47,974 nt of DNA from Lachnospiraceae bacterium (GCA_017427415.1 JAFRSU010000038.1:112717-160690); one strand, 5' to 3'. Shown: positions 8,399 to 17,667, numbered from the stretch's first letter. A program made the numbers and translations. Notes: generated by a model from the letters alone, not told the origin.

Positions 8399-10096
8399 TC
8401 AGATACTTTCAACAGCAGCTTTCTCTGCGGCTAAGCCCTTAAGATATACTTCCTCAAATTTATCAAAGCCTGCTACAAGCTTTGCATCAGGTGCGATGGT
8501 CTCGCCCTTCTGTCCTGCAAATACCTTGATACCCAGGTAATCCTGCAGTGACTCGTTTGCAGCCTTATTTACCATATATGCTGCAAGGATAGCCATACCC
8601 CATGCGCCGCCTTCTCCTGCTGTCTCCATAACGGATACTGAAGAGTTAAGTGCTGCAGCAAGTATGCCCTGGGCTACGCCCTTTGTCTTAAAGATGCCTC
8701 CATGGCCGTAAAGTGTATCCACCTTTACGCCTTCATCCTTTATCATGACATCACAGCCTGTCTTAAGTGTTGCAAATGCTGAGTAAATATGTGTCCTCAT
8801 GAAGTTGGCCAGATTAAACTTTGCATCGGGTGTACGTACGAACATGGGACGTCCCGCATCAAGATCTGTCACACCTTCACCTGAAAGGTAATTGTAAGAG
8901 ATAAGTCCGCCGCAGTCGGGGTCTCCCTCTAAAGCCTTGTTAAAGAGCGTTACGTAAAGCTTGCCCTTATCAACTGTGCCGCCGTTTGCCTCGATAGCTT
9001 CTGCAAGCAGGTTAACCCATGCGTTGATATCCGATGTACAGTTGTTGCAATGTACCATACCTACCGCACTGCCGTCAGGTGTGGTAACTATATCGATAAT
9101 AGGATATACCTTTGAGAGATCTTTTTCAAGTACTACCATCGCGAAAATGGATGTGCCGGCTGAAACGTTGCCTGTACGCTGTGCTACAGAATTGGTAGCT
9201 ACCATACCTGTACCTGCATCACCCTCGGGAGGACAGAGCGGTATGCCTGCTTCAAGCTCTCCGCTTTCATCAAGAAGCTTAGCGCCTTCAGCGGTAAGAG
9301 TACCTGCTGCCTCACCGGCCGTAAGTACCTGAGGTAATATGTCACGCAGCTTCCAGGATAACCCTTTAGCTGCCGCAAGTGCGTCAAACTTATCAACCAT
9401 GCCCTGGTTGTAGTCACCTTTGGCGGTATCGATAGGGAACATACCCGATGCTTCTCCCACACCTGCCACACGCTTGCCGGTAAGCATATAGTGGATATAT
9501 ACAGCCAATGTGCTTAAGAAATCGATCTTTCCTACATGCTCCTCGCCGTTAAGTATTGCCTGGTAAAGATGTGCTATACTCCAGCGCTGGGGAATATTGA
9601 AATTGAATTCTTTGGTAAGCTTTTCTGCTGCTTCGCCTGTAATGGTATTTCTCCAGGTCCTGAAGGGTACCATGAGGTTTCCTTCTTTATCAAATACCAT
9701 ATATCCGTGCATCATGGCCGAGAAGCCGATGCTTGCAAACCTCTTTATACCTACGCCGTATTTTTCCTTTACGTCCTTTTTAAGGTTAGCATAACAGTCC
9801 TTAAGTCCTGTCCAGATGTCATCGAGCGAGTATGTCCATACACCGTTCTCGAATCTGTTTTCCCACTCATGACCGCCCTCTGCTATGGGGTTGTGGTTTT
9901 CGTCTATTAATACTGCCTTGATCCTGGTTGAACCAAACTCAATACCCAATACGCTTTTTCCGCTTTCGATACATTTTGCTGCATCCATTTTAAGTTCCTC
10001 CTTAACCTCTTTTAATGAATATGTTACCGGATCCATCATATGTTCTTTCATAGCTTTTTTATAACATTTAAGATCATATTCATCTTCTCTGTTCAT
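8399..10096 (-). CDS. FGGY-family carbohydrate kinase, substrate unknown
   Basis: 565 residues. The start at 10096 is chosen for its GAGGA ribosome site; a longer frame to 10144 lacks one. Domain order is that of FGGY sugar kinases: an N-terminal ATPase lobe with [17 protein letters not shown] (about 50-66), the middle [12 protein letters not shown] region, and a C-terminal lobe with [13 protein letters not shown] and [14 protein letters not shown]. It is longer than xylulokinase (about 500) because of a 45-residue N-terminal helix-rich extension. The reaction is ATP-dependent phosphorylation of a free sugar such as xylulose, ribulose or fuculose; I cannot tell which. An esterase gene lies upstream on the same strand and a 15-bp palindrome sits between them. 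Confidence 0.88.
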   Translation of the reverse strand: MNREDEYDLKCYKKAMKEHMMDPVTYSLKEVKEELKMDAAKCIESGKSVLGIEFGSTRIKAVLIDENHNPIAEGGHEWENRFENGVWTYSLDDIWTGLKDCYANLKKDVKEKYGVGIKRFASIGFSAMMHGYMVFDKEGNLMVPFRTWRNTITGEAAEKLTKEFNFNIPQRWSIAHLYQAILNGEEHVGKIDFLSTLAVYIHYMLTGKRVAGVGEASGMFPIDTAKGDYNQGMVDKFDALAAAKGLSWKLRDILPQVLTAGEAAGTLTAEGAKLLDESGELEAGIPLCPPEGDAGTGMVATNSVAQRTGNVSAGTSIFAMVVLEKDLSKVYPIIDIVTTPDGSAVGMVHCNNCTSDINAWVNLLAEAIEANGGTVDKGKLYVTLFNKALEGDPDCGGLISYNYLSGEGVTDLDAGRPMFVRTPDAKFNLANFMRTHIYSAFATLKTGCDVMIKDEGVKVDTLYGHGGIFKTKGVAQGILAAALNSSVSVMETAGEGGAWGMAILAAYMVNKAANESLQDYLGIKVFAGQKGETIAPDAKLVAGFDKFEEVYLKGLAAEKAAVESI

Positions 10097-10129
10097 TTTG
10101 TATTCCTCATATAAAAAGGTATTACATAT

Positions 10130-10144
10130 TTGACAATTTGTCAA
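10130..10144. promoter_or_regulatory. 15-bp palindrome upstream of the sugar kinase, possible operator
   Basis: TTGACAATTTGTCAA is a perfect inverted repeat centred 41 bp before the kinase ATG. Its reverse strand contains a TTGACA that could serve as a -35 box, so a bound repressor would block transcription. No matching regulator gene is in the window. Confidence 0.45.
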
Positions 10145-10154
10145 TTGTTATTAT

Positions 10155-10210
10155 ACACCTCATCCACCGCTTCGCGGTCCCCCTTCCCCTCAAGGGGAAG
10201 GCTTAGCCGG
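10155..10210. repeat. REP-like palindromic repeat, copy 3 (half element)
   Basis: It begins ACACCTCATCC, followed by the hairpins CCGCTTCGCGG and CCTTCCCCTCAAGGGGAAGG. The right half with GATGAGGTGT is missing. It lies just after the esterase gene and before the kinase leader. Confidence 0.75.
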
Positions 10211-10225
10211 GATAGCACAAGCCCT

Positions 10226-11974
10226 TTACATTTCCGGAGTAAAACTCTTTCTTACGGTCTCAAAATCGCCGCCCTCTATAGTACCATCGGGGAGACGCCT
10301 GAAATTGCTCATGAATCTCCATGCGTTTTCACAGGTATGCTCCCTGCACTCATGACCCTGCTCGGAGATAGAAGCCAGTGCGTTATAGCACTTTCCTTCA
10401 CCGTTTTTGAACATCTCTATGGTAAGGACTGCTTTTCTGTTTACATCGAAGGTTCTGTATCTTACATCCCCGTTTATGCCCCAGATCTTATTTGCCCAGT
10501 TATCCTTATCCGCAAGTAAAGCATCGTAAGTCCTTGTGATACCGTTTGAAAGCTTAGAAGCTATGCCCTTCTTTACTGCTTCGGCTACTGTGTCGGCAGC
10601 TGTAGTCTCTGCATTGGGGCTGTCCTTTACCGCACCATTAAGCTCCAAGATATATTTGATCCTGTCTAAGCACTTCTGTGCCTGGAAAGGAAGCTCCGGC
10701 AGAGGTGTAACTTCTCCTCCTGCGTAGAATACAGGTACCGGCACTGTGGTATTAAACGGATAGGGAGAAGGCTGTCCGAATACATTTACACCCATCTCAA
10801 ATGTAGCATCCATAGGAGCCGCAGCTGCTAAGTATGAAGGATGCTCCGCGATGAAATCCCAGCTCTTGCATCCGCCCATCGAGAACCCGCTGCAATAGAT
10901 GCGTGTCATGTCTATATTGTATTTACTTTTAAGTCTGTCGATAAGTGCCGTCATCTCGGTAGCTGTGCTGTTAAGATGGTGCTCTATCGATACAAGCAGG
11001 AAGTTATGCCTGTGAGCTATATTTGCCCAGCCTGAGATATATGCTATATAGAAAGCACTGTCTCCGCCGCCATGGAAGGTAAGCAAAAGCGGTACGGGAC
11101 CGTTATCAAATATACCCTTGTTGTAGAAAGCGAAATATCCTACCCTGTGTTCTTCGGTACCCTTGTCATCCCCGCGGTTATCCTCTGAGGTCTTAAGTGT
11201 TTCGCTGCCGGGTTCTATCACCATACCGTCTTTTTCTAAGTCCGGATCTAGCTCGAGCTCGCCGAGCATACGGCGGAATTTTCTTGAGAAATTATAGAAG
11301 TCTGCAGCCGTATCGGCCTTATCCTTGATGTACAGGTATTTAACCTTTTCCTTTAATACCTTATTGATCTCATCACTGTTGCCTATGGAGATGACAGGTA
11401 TATCATCCGCCTCAACCTCGGGTATCACCGAAAGTCCCTCTAAGATACAGGTCACTGCCGCACTGTCTGCATCCTTAAACCATAAGCCCGCACCCTTAAA
11501 GTGCTTCAGATAATTCTTAGCGATAAAATCAGCCGACTCTCCGTAACCGTACAGGTTGGTCCTGAATATGGCACCTCTTATCCTGTACTCATCGAGCTTA
11601 TGAGTGAAACGATTCCAGCATTTTACCACACCATTTTCATAATACTGGTTGATCCCGGAGTTCTCCAGTATCTCGTCAAATACCTTAGGATCGGCATTCT
11701 TCCAGCTACCGGCTGTAGGATAGATAAATACCACACTGCTCGCGAAATCTTTGGCCAGTTTTTCAAAACCTTTTTCCTTTGCAAATGCTGCCGCCTTCTC
11801 AAAAGAAAGCTTCTCCGGTGCAAATACCAAAAGATAAGGTGCTATAAAACCATAGTTAAGAAGTCCGTCATCCTTGTCGTTTTCAGGCACATAGCAGAGT
11901 GCGCTGAATCTCTCAAATGTATGCTCCCAGCATACGCCTCCGTCCACCTTAGATACTACAGGCATTTCGTTCAT
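10226..11974 (-). CDS. Large alpha/beta-hydrolase (esterase, PHB-depolymerase/LpqC-like C-terminal half)
   Basis: 582 residues from the ATG at 11974, which has GGGGGTT 6 bp upstream; an extension to 12040 is less likely. There is no signal peptide. The first ~290 residues are an unrecognised domain. From about 300 comes an alpha/beta-hydrolase: LLTFHGGGDSAF oxyanion region (about 316-327), the nucleophile elbow GFSMGG (about 369-374), and a CxxHTCENAW segment near the end that may carry the catalytic His. Such enzymes hydrolyse ester bonds in plant polysaccharide substituents or small esters. It is upstream of an FGGY sugar kinase on the same strand, consistent with carbohydrate use. The exact substrate is unknown. 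Confidence 0.8.
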   Translation of the reverse strand: MNEMPVVSKVDGGVCWEHTFERFSALCYVPENDKDDGLLNYGFIAPYLLVFAPEKLSFEKAAAFAKEKGFEKLAKDFASSVVFIYPTAGSWKNADPKVFDEILENSGINQYYENGVVKCWNRFTHKLDEYRIRGAIFRTNLYGYGESADFIAKNYLKHFKGAGLWFKDADSAAVTCILEGLSVIPEVEADDIPVISIGNSDEINKVLKEKVKYLYIKDKADTAADFYNFSRKFRRMLGELELDPDLEKDGMVIEPGSETLKTSEDNRGDDKGTEEHRVGYFAFYNKGIFDNGPVPLLLTFHGGGDSAFYIAYISGWANIAHRHNFLLVSIEHHLNSTATEMTALIDRLKSKYNIDMTRIYCSGFSMGGCKSWDFIAEHPSYLAAAAPMDATFEMGVNVFGQPSPYPFNTTVPVPVFYAGGEVTPLPELPFQAQKCLDRIKYILELNGAVKDSPNAETTAADTVAEAVKKGIASKLSNGITRTYDALLADKDNWANKIWGINGDVRYRTFDVNRKAVLTIEMFKNGEGKCYNALASISEQGHECREHTCENAWRFMSNFRRLPDGTIEGGDFETVRKSFTPEM

Positions 11975-12071
11975 GATATAAACCCCCATATTCTTGTTCT
12001 TGATACCGGGCAGGCCGTATAATACGCTTCCGCCCTCCATATTAAATTCGAATATATTTTAATATATTATC

Positions 12072-12079
12072 AAACGTTT
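12072..12079. promoter_or_regulatory. AAACGTTT palindrome upstream of the esterase, possible LacI-type operator
   Basis: AAACGTTT has the CG-centred palindromic core typical of LacI/GalR-family operators and lies about 100 bp before the esterase ATG in AT-rich DNA. No LacI regulator is encoded in the window, so this is weak evidence. Confidence 0.3.
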
Positions 12080-12125
12080 TACAAGCCAGTTCTTGCTAAT
12101 TAATCTTAATAATTTACCACCGTTT

Positions 12126-12290
12126 GTGAACTACTCGGCTACAAGTAACCGAGCTTCCTGCTTCAACCACTACTGCGTTGGCTACGATATACATAACTCA
12201 GCGTCTTACACCGTGTCCACAGGCGTATAAGTTAGGACAGTTCCTGCCCTACTGAATATTTATCTTTAGGCTATTTCGAAAGATTCGTTT
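12126..12290 (-). ncRNA. Candidate omega-RNA (reRNA) of the TnpB element
   Basis: The strand that encodes TnpB continues past the gene's 3' end into about 140 bases of structured, GC-richer sequence. This ends in the hairpin CTCGG-loop-CCGAG (12134-12153) followed by AGTTCAC at 12126-12132. In the IS200/IS605 family, this right-end segment is the guide RNA scaffold processed from the tnpB transcript, and the next roughly 20 bases of flanking DNA act as the guide. The 5' limit is a guess, because omega-RNAs usually overlap the end of the gene. Confidence 0.65.
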
Positions 12291-13408
12291 AGTATGCGGA
12301 GTCCTTCACGTAGGATATTGATAGCTGCGTTCCGGTCACGGCTGATTGTAAGACCACAATCACATTTCATTGTACGGATAGCAAGATTTTTCATCTCAGG
12401 ATGCAACGTTCCACAGCAATGACAGATTTGTGATGACGGGAACCATTTATCTACCCTGATAAGATGTTTATTTCTATCGGTCAGTTTGTATTCAAGCATA
12501 TTTAGGAACATGCCGTATCCGTTATCAAGAGTAGCCTTACCGTTACCAAAACCTTTATTAGACATAGACCTCATATTCAGAGATTCTACACATACAACAT
12601 CATACTGATTGGCTATCTCAGTAGATATCTTATGCAGGTTATCAAGTCTCTGATTTGATATATGTCTATGGATCTTATTGACCTTACGCAGCTGCTTGAG
12701 GTAGTTTTTGGATTTAGCTTCATTCTTCTTGGAGCCTTGCATGCGTGATAACTTACGCTGTGCTTTGGCAAGTTTATCGTGGTTTTCACGGTAGTATTTG
12801 TGATTGGTGCCAACATTACCATTATTATCTGTGTACAAACCGTCGGAAGCATAGTCCAAACCTATAGCGTTAGTCTTATCCGCTATATAGGTATTTACGG
12901 GATTTTCGAACTCAAAAAGCATGGATACATAATACTTGCCGTCTGAATCCTGTGATACGGTAGCAGACTTGATAAGCCAGCTGTCATCAGGCTTACGATG
13001 GATAACAGCTTTCACACAGCCTATTTTCGGAAGTCTGATACTGTTATCAATAAGAGCAACAGTCCCATGCTGATTGTTTGTAGTATAAGACTTACGGCTA
13101 TGCTTGCCCGACTTGTATTTAGGAAATCCGTTCATCTTTTTACGGGATTTACTAAAGCAGTTTTTGAAAGCACCCTGTAAATTCAGTTGTGCATTTGCAA
13201 GAGCAAGGCTGTCTACCTCTTTGAGATATGGATAATCCTCTTTGTATTTGGCAGGGGTCACGCCTGCAAATTTACCAGTAGACCTATAGCTCTCGATTTT
13301 ATCAGAAAGCATGAGATTATAGACCTTACGGCAACAGCCAAAGGTCTTGGCAAACATGACAGCCTGTTCAGTTGTAGGGTATAATCTGTATTTGATAGCT
13401 TTATTCAT
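12266..13408 (-). CDS. tnpB: TnpB RNA-guided nuclease, IS200/IS605 family
   Basis: 380 residues from the ATG at 13408 (MNKAIKYRLYPT, the usual TnpB start). The N-terminal helix-turn-helix/OrfB region contains the typical FAKTFGCCRKVYN. The RuvC nuclease residues appear intact: Asp in GLDYASDGL, Glu in VVCVESLNM and Asp in ISRDRNAAIN. A zinc ribbon of the form CHCCG...CDCG lies before the last Asp. TnpB proteins cut DNA next to a transposon-specific motif under guidance of an RNA from the element's right end. The gene has its own promoter, and the ATG lies 6 bp after the -10 box, so the mRNA may be leaderless. No TnpA accompanies it. Confidence 0.93.
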   Translation of the reverse strand: MNKAIKYRLYPTTEQAVMFAKTFGCCRKVYNLMLSDKIESYRSTGKFAGVTPAKYKEDYPYLKEVDSLALANAQLNLQGAFKNCFSKSRKKMNGFPKYKSGKHSRKSYTTNNQHGTVALIDNSIRLPKIGCVKAVIHRKPDDSWLIKSATVSQDSDGKYYVSMLFEFENPVNTYIADKTNAIGLDYASDGLYTDNNGNVGTNHKYYRENHDKLAKAQRKLSRMQGSKKNEAKSKNYLKQLRKVNKIHRHISNQRLDNLHKISTEIANQYDVVCVESLNMRSMSNKGFGNGKATLDNGYGMFLNMLEYKLTDRNKHLIRVDKWFPSSQICHCCGTLHPEMKNLAIRTMKCDCGLTISRDRNAAINILREGLRILNESFEIA

Positions 13409-13414
13409 ACTCTT

Positions 13415-13443
13415 ATTATAGCAAACATATGTTCGGATGTCAA
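13415..13443 (-). promoter_or_regulatory. tnpB promoter
   Basis: Read on the minus strand: TTGACA (13443-13438), a 17-bp spacer, TATAAT (13420-13415). Both boxes are consensus. Transcription would begin about 7 bp downstream, at or next to the A of the tnpB ATG. Confidence 0.8.
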
Positions 13444-13497
13444 GAGAAAACGCTTTCATCTCGGTAATTGAATTGCCGAGAATTCCCGCTTGATATC

Positions 13498-13926
13498 TTA
13501 AAAAAACGATAGAATATATCCTGCAAACAGAAACGGGATAAAAGGAAGCGTACTTTTTCTTTTAAGCTTCCGCATAACGAGCATTACTCCCGAAAAGACC
13601 GTTATCAGTAAAAGAGCCGCAGTAAGTATCCTTATAACTGTCTCTATCCCAAGCGAAGCTCCGAGCATCATTACCAGGCACCCGTCTCCGACACCTATCT
13701 GTCCCCTGCTTACAAACGATATGACAAGCAGCACCGCCCCCGGTATGAGCCCTAAAATATTGTCAGCTATAGATATGCTCTCCGCTCCTTTGGTGAGCAG
13801 TCCTGCCGGGATAAATAATACCCCCGCTGCAAGCAGTGCTACAGGGACCGATTTTTTAAGCAGATCTTCCAAAGACAGTACTGCAATATAAATACCGAAT
13901 ATGACATAAAGAACTATACGCATCAC
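13498..13926 (-). CDS. Prepilin peptidase, type IV A24 family (TadV/CpaA-like)
   Basis: 142 residues, four to five membrane helices, with GVGDGCLVMMLGA carrying the second catalytic aspartate motif (GxxD-like) of A24 aspartic peptidases and LSLEDLLKKSVP holding the first. Family members of this short type lack the methylase domain and cut the leader of Flp prepilins. It is the last gene of the tad operon; its ATG overlaps the stop of the TadE-like gene by 4 bp (13923-13926). The likely substrates are the Flp pilin and perhaps the TadE-like protein encoded upstream. Confidence 0.85.
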   Translation of the reverse strand: MMRIVLYVIFGIYIAVLSLEDLLKKSVPVALLAAGVLFIPAGLLTKGAESISIADNILGLIPGAVLLVISFVSRGQIGVGDGCLVMMLGASLGIETVIRILTAALLLITVFSGVMLVMRKLKRKSTLPFIPFLFAGYILSFF

Positions 13927-14927
13927 AGATCCTCGGTCCCTTTCTTACTCTTACATCTTTTGCATTCCCTTCGTTTCCCGACTTCCGATATGCCTACGGT
14001 GAGTATCGTCCTTTTCAGTCCCTGGCACTTCCCGTCATAATGATATCTGTCACCGTCAGGCGTAATATAGCATTCATCCTGCTCAGACTTGCCTTTTACA
14101 CAGAATTCACAGGGATAATACTTTGCTCCGCCGTCATTACGCAGTCCGGACACATTGGAAAAGTACACCTTCTTCGGCCGGACATTCAACGCCGGACAGG
14201 AATGGATATAGTGATAACAATACCCCGTATCGGTTATGAGTACTTTTTCCTCTTCCTCCTGTCCCTCTTTCGGCTCCTCCTCATCCGGTTTTACCTCCTC
14301 CAGGAGAGATACAACCTTCGTGCCGGTAAAATATCTGTACCGTATGCTGTGCTCTACCGGGATGGTTATATCAGGAAAAAGTACCAACGGCACCCTGAAC
14401 TTATAGCTGCATTTCATGACAAGGCATCTGTCGATATCGAACAGGATGCTTCCGTCACATGTAAGTCCCGAACTTCCGCCGTCTATATATTTAAATACTT
14501 CGTCAGGGAATCTGGAAGACAAGAACGCTTCTATCAATAAACTGTCTGCAGTATTCGAGACAAAGTTTTTAATACTGAACCCGTTCGTCTCCGGCAGGAG
14601 TGCGGACACAGCCTCTACCGCCCGTGCTGCTACAGCTCTTTTGGTATCTTTTCCGTACAGGGAATCCTCCGCTTCCCTAAGCACACTGTTCCTGAGCTCC
14701 GCCACAGGTTCTACCAGGCTTCCGTATGCACTGAGGTCACGGGCCGCAGTATACATTTCCCGTTGTATTACATACTGGGTTTTGATAAATATAAAAAGAT
14801 AACACAGAGCCATGCAGGCAAAAAAGAATATAGGGAATGCAAGGGCCGCCTCGACTGTGATCGAGGCTCCCGTCTTTTTCCTGCTTATACTCTGTTTCTC
14901 TGCCGGATACGGCATCTGCTTTGACAT
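13923..14927 (-). CDS. TadE-like pseudopilin with duplicated cysteine motif
   Basis: 334 residues. GGAAGGAG 5 bp upstream selects the ATG at 14927 rather than 14960. Residues 19-48 (TGASITVEAALAFPIFFFACMALCYLF) are the TadE hydrophobic N-terminal segment with the conserved Thr-Val-Glu. A soluble domain follows, then an acidic linker (about 213-228). The C-terminus has two copies of a YH...C...L...CxxC motif, at about 232-276 (C244, C273, C276) and 287-325 (C301, C322, C325), resembling the small metal-binding motif found at the ends of some secreted nucleases. It is probably a minor pilin or assembly factor exposed outside the membrane. The metal-binding role is inferred. Confidence 0.82.
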   Translation of the reverse strand: MSKQMPYPAEKQSISRKKTGASITVEAALAFPIFFFACMALCYLFIFIKTQYVIQREMYTAARDLSAYGSLVEPVAELRNSVLREAEDSLYGKDTKRAVAARAVEAVSALLPETNGFSIKNFVSNTADSLLIEAFLSSRFPDEVFKYIDGGSSGLTCDGSILFDIDRCLVMKCSYKFRVPLVLFPDITIPVEHSIRYRYFTGTKVVSLLEEVKPDEEEPKEGQEEEEKVLITDTGYCYHYIHSCPALNVRPKKVYFSNVSGLRNDGGAKYYPCEFCVKGKSEQDECYITPDGDRYHYDGKCQGLKRTILTVGISEVGKRRECKRCKSKKGTEDL

Positions 14928-15042
14928 TAAAAACTCCTTCCGGTCAGACTTTTGTGACATGTTGATTCATCTTTGAGAGTAGTTTTGCTTTACACGAATA
15001 ATATAGCTGTCAAAACAGATGCCGTATCCGGCAGCAAGCCTT

Positions 15043-17649
15043 CTAATGATATGCCACGCTGTCACTGACCTTGACTTTTGTATATCCGTCCGCCCTCCAT
15101 ATACCGGACAGAGCCTTAGAAAATACCGCCGGTGCCTCAAATACAGCATCACAGGAAAATCCCGTAACAGCATTACTTATCAGAAAATCCTCATCATATT
15201 TGTATCTTAGGTTTTCCTGGATTATATCCATCGCACGTGAAGCCTGCGTAGTCTGTCCCTGGAGCAGCAGCAATACCAGAAGATAATTCTCATAATCAAG
15301 ATATATCTCCGATTCATTGAAATTATCCGCTTTTTCCGATACAAGCGATGCAAATGCAGGAAGTTCCGCAAGCGTCAGGCAGAAGCTTTTATCATTCGGT
15401 ATGATGGGGACCTTCTTGCCGCGCATTATGGCAGCAGTCTCTATCACAGCCTGTGCCGCCGCCCATAGGAAAAGTATCAGATACTTTACTATCGTTATCA
15501 AAAAGGGCAGACCGGTAAAACCTACTATGGACGCAGCTAACACTCCGGCTTCACCGCGTTTTTTACTGTTGCTCATGGTATAGATAGTGCAGAGTGCAAG
15601 ACGGAGCAGCATTATCTTTGTAGCTGCCGCAGACAGATTTGCTTTGTCAGTCTTAAATCCCGAAAGTATATATTCAAGTTCGTACTCAAGTACCGTGTCT
15701 CCCTTGACGCTTTTATCTGCAAAGCTTTTAAAATGATGGACCATATATGCTGCCGACAAAAACTTTCTGCTTCCGGCTTCAAGTCCGTTCTCAAAAAGCT
15801 CGGCTATCGCGGAAAGGCCCGAATCCTCATCGGCACTTTCAAGCAATTCTCCCCCGCTTTTATCCTCAAGGGTTTCATTGATACTCCCGCCGTCTTCCGT
15901 ACCGCTTTCCTCCAGCTCATACCAAAGGCTAGGAAGCAGCTCCGATATCAGCTGATTCTCCGACACTTCGGTCCCGCTTTTTAAGAAAAGTTTCAGATAA
16001 CCGTCAGCTATATTACTTTCAAACTCCGCTATAAGTTTATTCTCGATCACGCTTTCCTTCAGTTCCGAATAATCAAACGAAAATCCCGAATAGCTGAAGC
16101 TTTTAAAGGTATCCCCCGTGCCTTTAAGCCTTTCTATCCTGTCTGCGATGCTTGCCGCACTGTCATCCTCGGGCCATACAAAGGCTGTGGCATCCACCTT
16201 ATTTAACACGCCGATATCATATTCCGCAGTCCTTTTGATCCCGGCAAAATCCGTGATCTTTATCCTTCCGTCCCCGCGACCCACATATGTCTTCATATAG
16301 TCAAGCGAATCCGTAAGTCCCGCCTTCATATCCTTGCTTAAGATCGGATCGACTGTTTTTAACAATTCTTCATATCCGTCCACCAGAGGTCTTACTGCCT
16401 CCTGTTTTCTTCCCACGTCATCCACAATTCCGCAGACCTGCTGTAATTTATCATACGTATCCGAGTACAGATCAAGCAGTAGATCGGCTTTCCCTTTACA
16501 TTCCGTAGCCTGCAGTTCCAGTTGTTCCAATATTTCCTTTAGCTTTCCCTTAAGTTCATCCGCCTTCTTTTCAGCATCATCCGCTTTTTGTTTCAGCTCG
16601 GGCAGTTCTGCGCCCAGCTGTTCCATTTTAGTTTTAAGAGTATCAGCTTGTCTTTTCTCGCGTTCGATCTGGGGAGTACGCTTATTTTTTACTCTTTTAG
16701 CCTTCTTTTTATCTCCCGATTCCTCAGCCTCTCTTATCTCTTTCTCATAACCTGCTATTTTTTCCAATATGGTTTCCAATTCTTCTTCGGCAGCCTCAAG
16801 CTCATCTTCCTTCAGGTCATACTGCTCCTTACAGCTTTTAGCCTCATCCTCCAGAACCTTAAGTCTGGCCCTGCTTTCCTCGGATTCATCAAGCTTCTTT
16901 TTATGCTCTTTAAGGCTTTTCTCATAATCCGTCACCAGTGATACGGGATCAAGGTATTTTCCCGCGACTTTTTCATATACCGACGGCTTATTGATCCCCG
17001 TGCTGCTCATACTCACGCTTCCGACAAAAAACCGTTTGATAAATTTATCCTCTATACTGTATCCCAAAAGTGAAGAAGCCTTGCTCCCAAGCGTTAAGTT
17101 CACACCGTCTATAAGTTTCATCAGTTCAAGCGTATACATATCTATAACGGAGAGTTCATCCTCGATACCCATCTTCCGCTCCATGATCTTAGTGATGGTC
17201 TTCTGATCACCTAAGGACCTTATCCTGTCAAATATCTCTTCGATGATATCTTCAGCCACTCCGAACTTTTCGTAATCCACTGCCTGCGTGATAAACTCGT
17301 ATCCCGATCTGTCCATCAACATCTGAAGCCCGTATGTTTTTACGCTTACCTCATTAAAACCCCAGACATTTTCCCCCATATACTTTTCGAGCCGTCTCTC
17401 CAGTTCATCCACATCCTGTGTTTTATTGCCAAACCCGGTATCAAGTGCAAATATATGATATTCCTCAAGCAGCGGCCCGAAGTAATCCCCCATTACAGAC
17501 TCGGTCGAGGTTTTAAGCAGCATTTGCGCATAGGACGCAGAGGCAGCCCTTCTGGCTCCCTCAAGGAATACAAGTATAAGAGAAAGGATCAGTATAAGTA
17601 CCAGAGCTAAGAAGACACAGATCGTCCCGTCCGTTCTTTTTCCGTCCAT
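15043..17649 (-). CDS. Large membrane-anchored protein of the tad locus (DUF5702/TadG-like)
   Basis: 868 residues. It starts MDGKRTDGTICVFLALVLILILSLILVFLEGARRAAS, the Tad-type pseudopilin-like membrane segment followed by an extracellular body, as in the DUF5702 proteins of Clostridia. Residues about 225-380 are a long charged coiled coil (repeated Glu/Lys heptads). Another hydrophobic region near 690-730 suggests a second membrane hairpin. It sits between the Flp pilin and the TadE-like gene, the usual TadG/TadF position. It may organise the pilus base or bind the cell wall. Function is inferred from order only. Confidence 0.78.
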   Translation of the reverse strand: MDGKRTDGTICVFLALVLILILSLILVFLEGARRAASASYAQMLLKTSTESVMGDYFGPLLEEYHIFALDTGFGNKTQDVDELERRLEKYMGENVWGFNEVSVKTYGLQMLMDRSGYEFITQAVDYEKFGVAEDIIEEIFDRIRSLGDQKTITKIMERKMGIEDELSVIDMYTLELMKLIDGVNLTLGSKASSLLGYSIEDKFIKRFFVGSVSMSSTGINKPSVYEKVAGKYLDPVSLVTDYEKSLKEHKKKLDESEESRARLKVLEDEAKSCKEQYDLKEDELEAAEEELETILEKIAGYEKEIREAEESGDKKKAKRVKNKRTPQIEREKRQADTLKTKMEQLGAELPELKQKADDAEKKADELKGKLKEILEQLELQATECKGKADLLLDLYSDTYDKLQQVCGIVDDVGRKQEAVRPLVDGYEELLKTVDPILSKDMKAGLTDSLDYMKTYVGRGDGRIKITDFAGIKRTAEYDIGVLNKVDATAFVWPEDDSAASIADRIERLKGTGDTFKSFSYSGFSFDYSELKESVIENKLIAEFESNIADGYLKLFLKSGTEVSENQLISELLPSLWYELEESGTEDGGSINETLEDKSGGELLESADEDSGLSAIAELFENGLEAGSRKFLSAAYMVHHFKSFADKSVKGDTVLEYELEYILSGFKTDKANLSAAATKIMLLRLALCTIYTMSNSKKRGEAGVLAASIVGFTGLPFLITIVKYLILFLWAAAQAVIETAAIMRGKKVPIIPNDKSFCLTLAELPAFASLVSEKADNFNESEIYLDYENYLLVLLLLQGQTTQASRAMDIIQENLRYKYDEDFLISNAVTGFSCDAVFEAPAVFSKALSGIWRADGYTKVKVSDSVAYH

Positions 17650-17667
17650 AATCCTAAAACTGTCCCG

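Larger units (their letters stand above)
12126..13480 (-). mobile_element. IS200/IS605-family element encoding only TnpB (IS1341-like)
   Basis: The element is defined by a TnpB gene and by similar subterminal hairpins at both ends: CTCGG...CCGAG at 13460-13480 upstream of tnpB and at 12134-12153 downstream. No TnpA (Y1 transposase) is present, so movement would need one in trans. The outer limits are approximate. It lies between the esterase and the end of the tad operon, beginning within 20 bp of the prepilin peptidase stop. Confidence 0.75.

Noticed and set aside
15019..15286. Plus-strand frames opposite the DUF5702 gene
   Set aside because: Antisense shadows without ribosome sites; the minus-strand tad genes account for the region.
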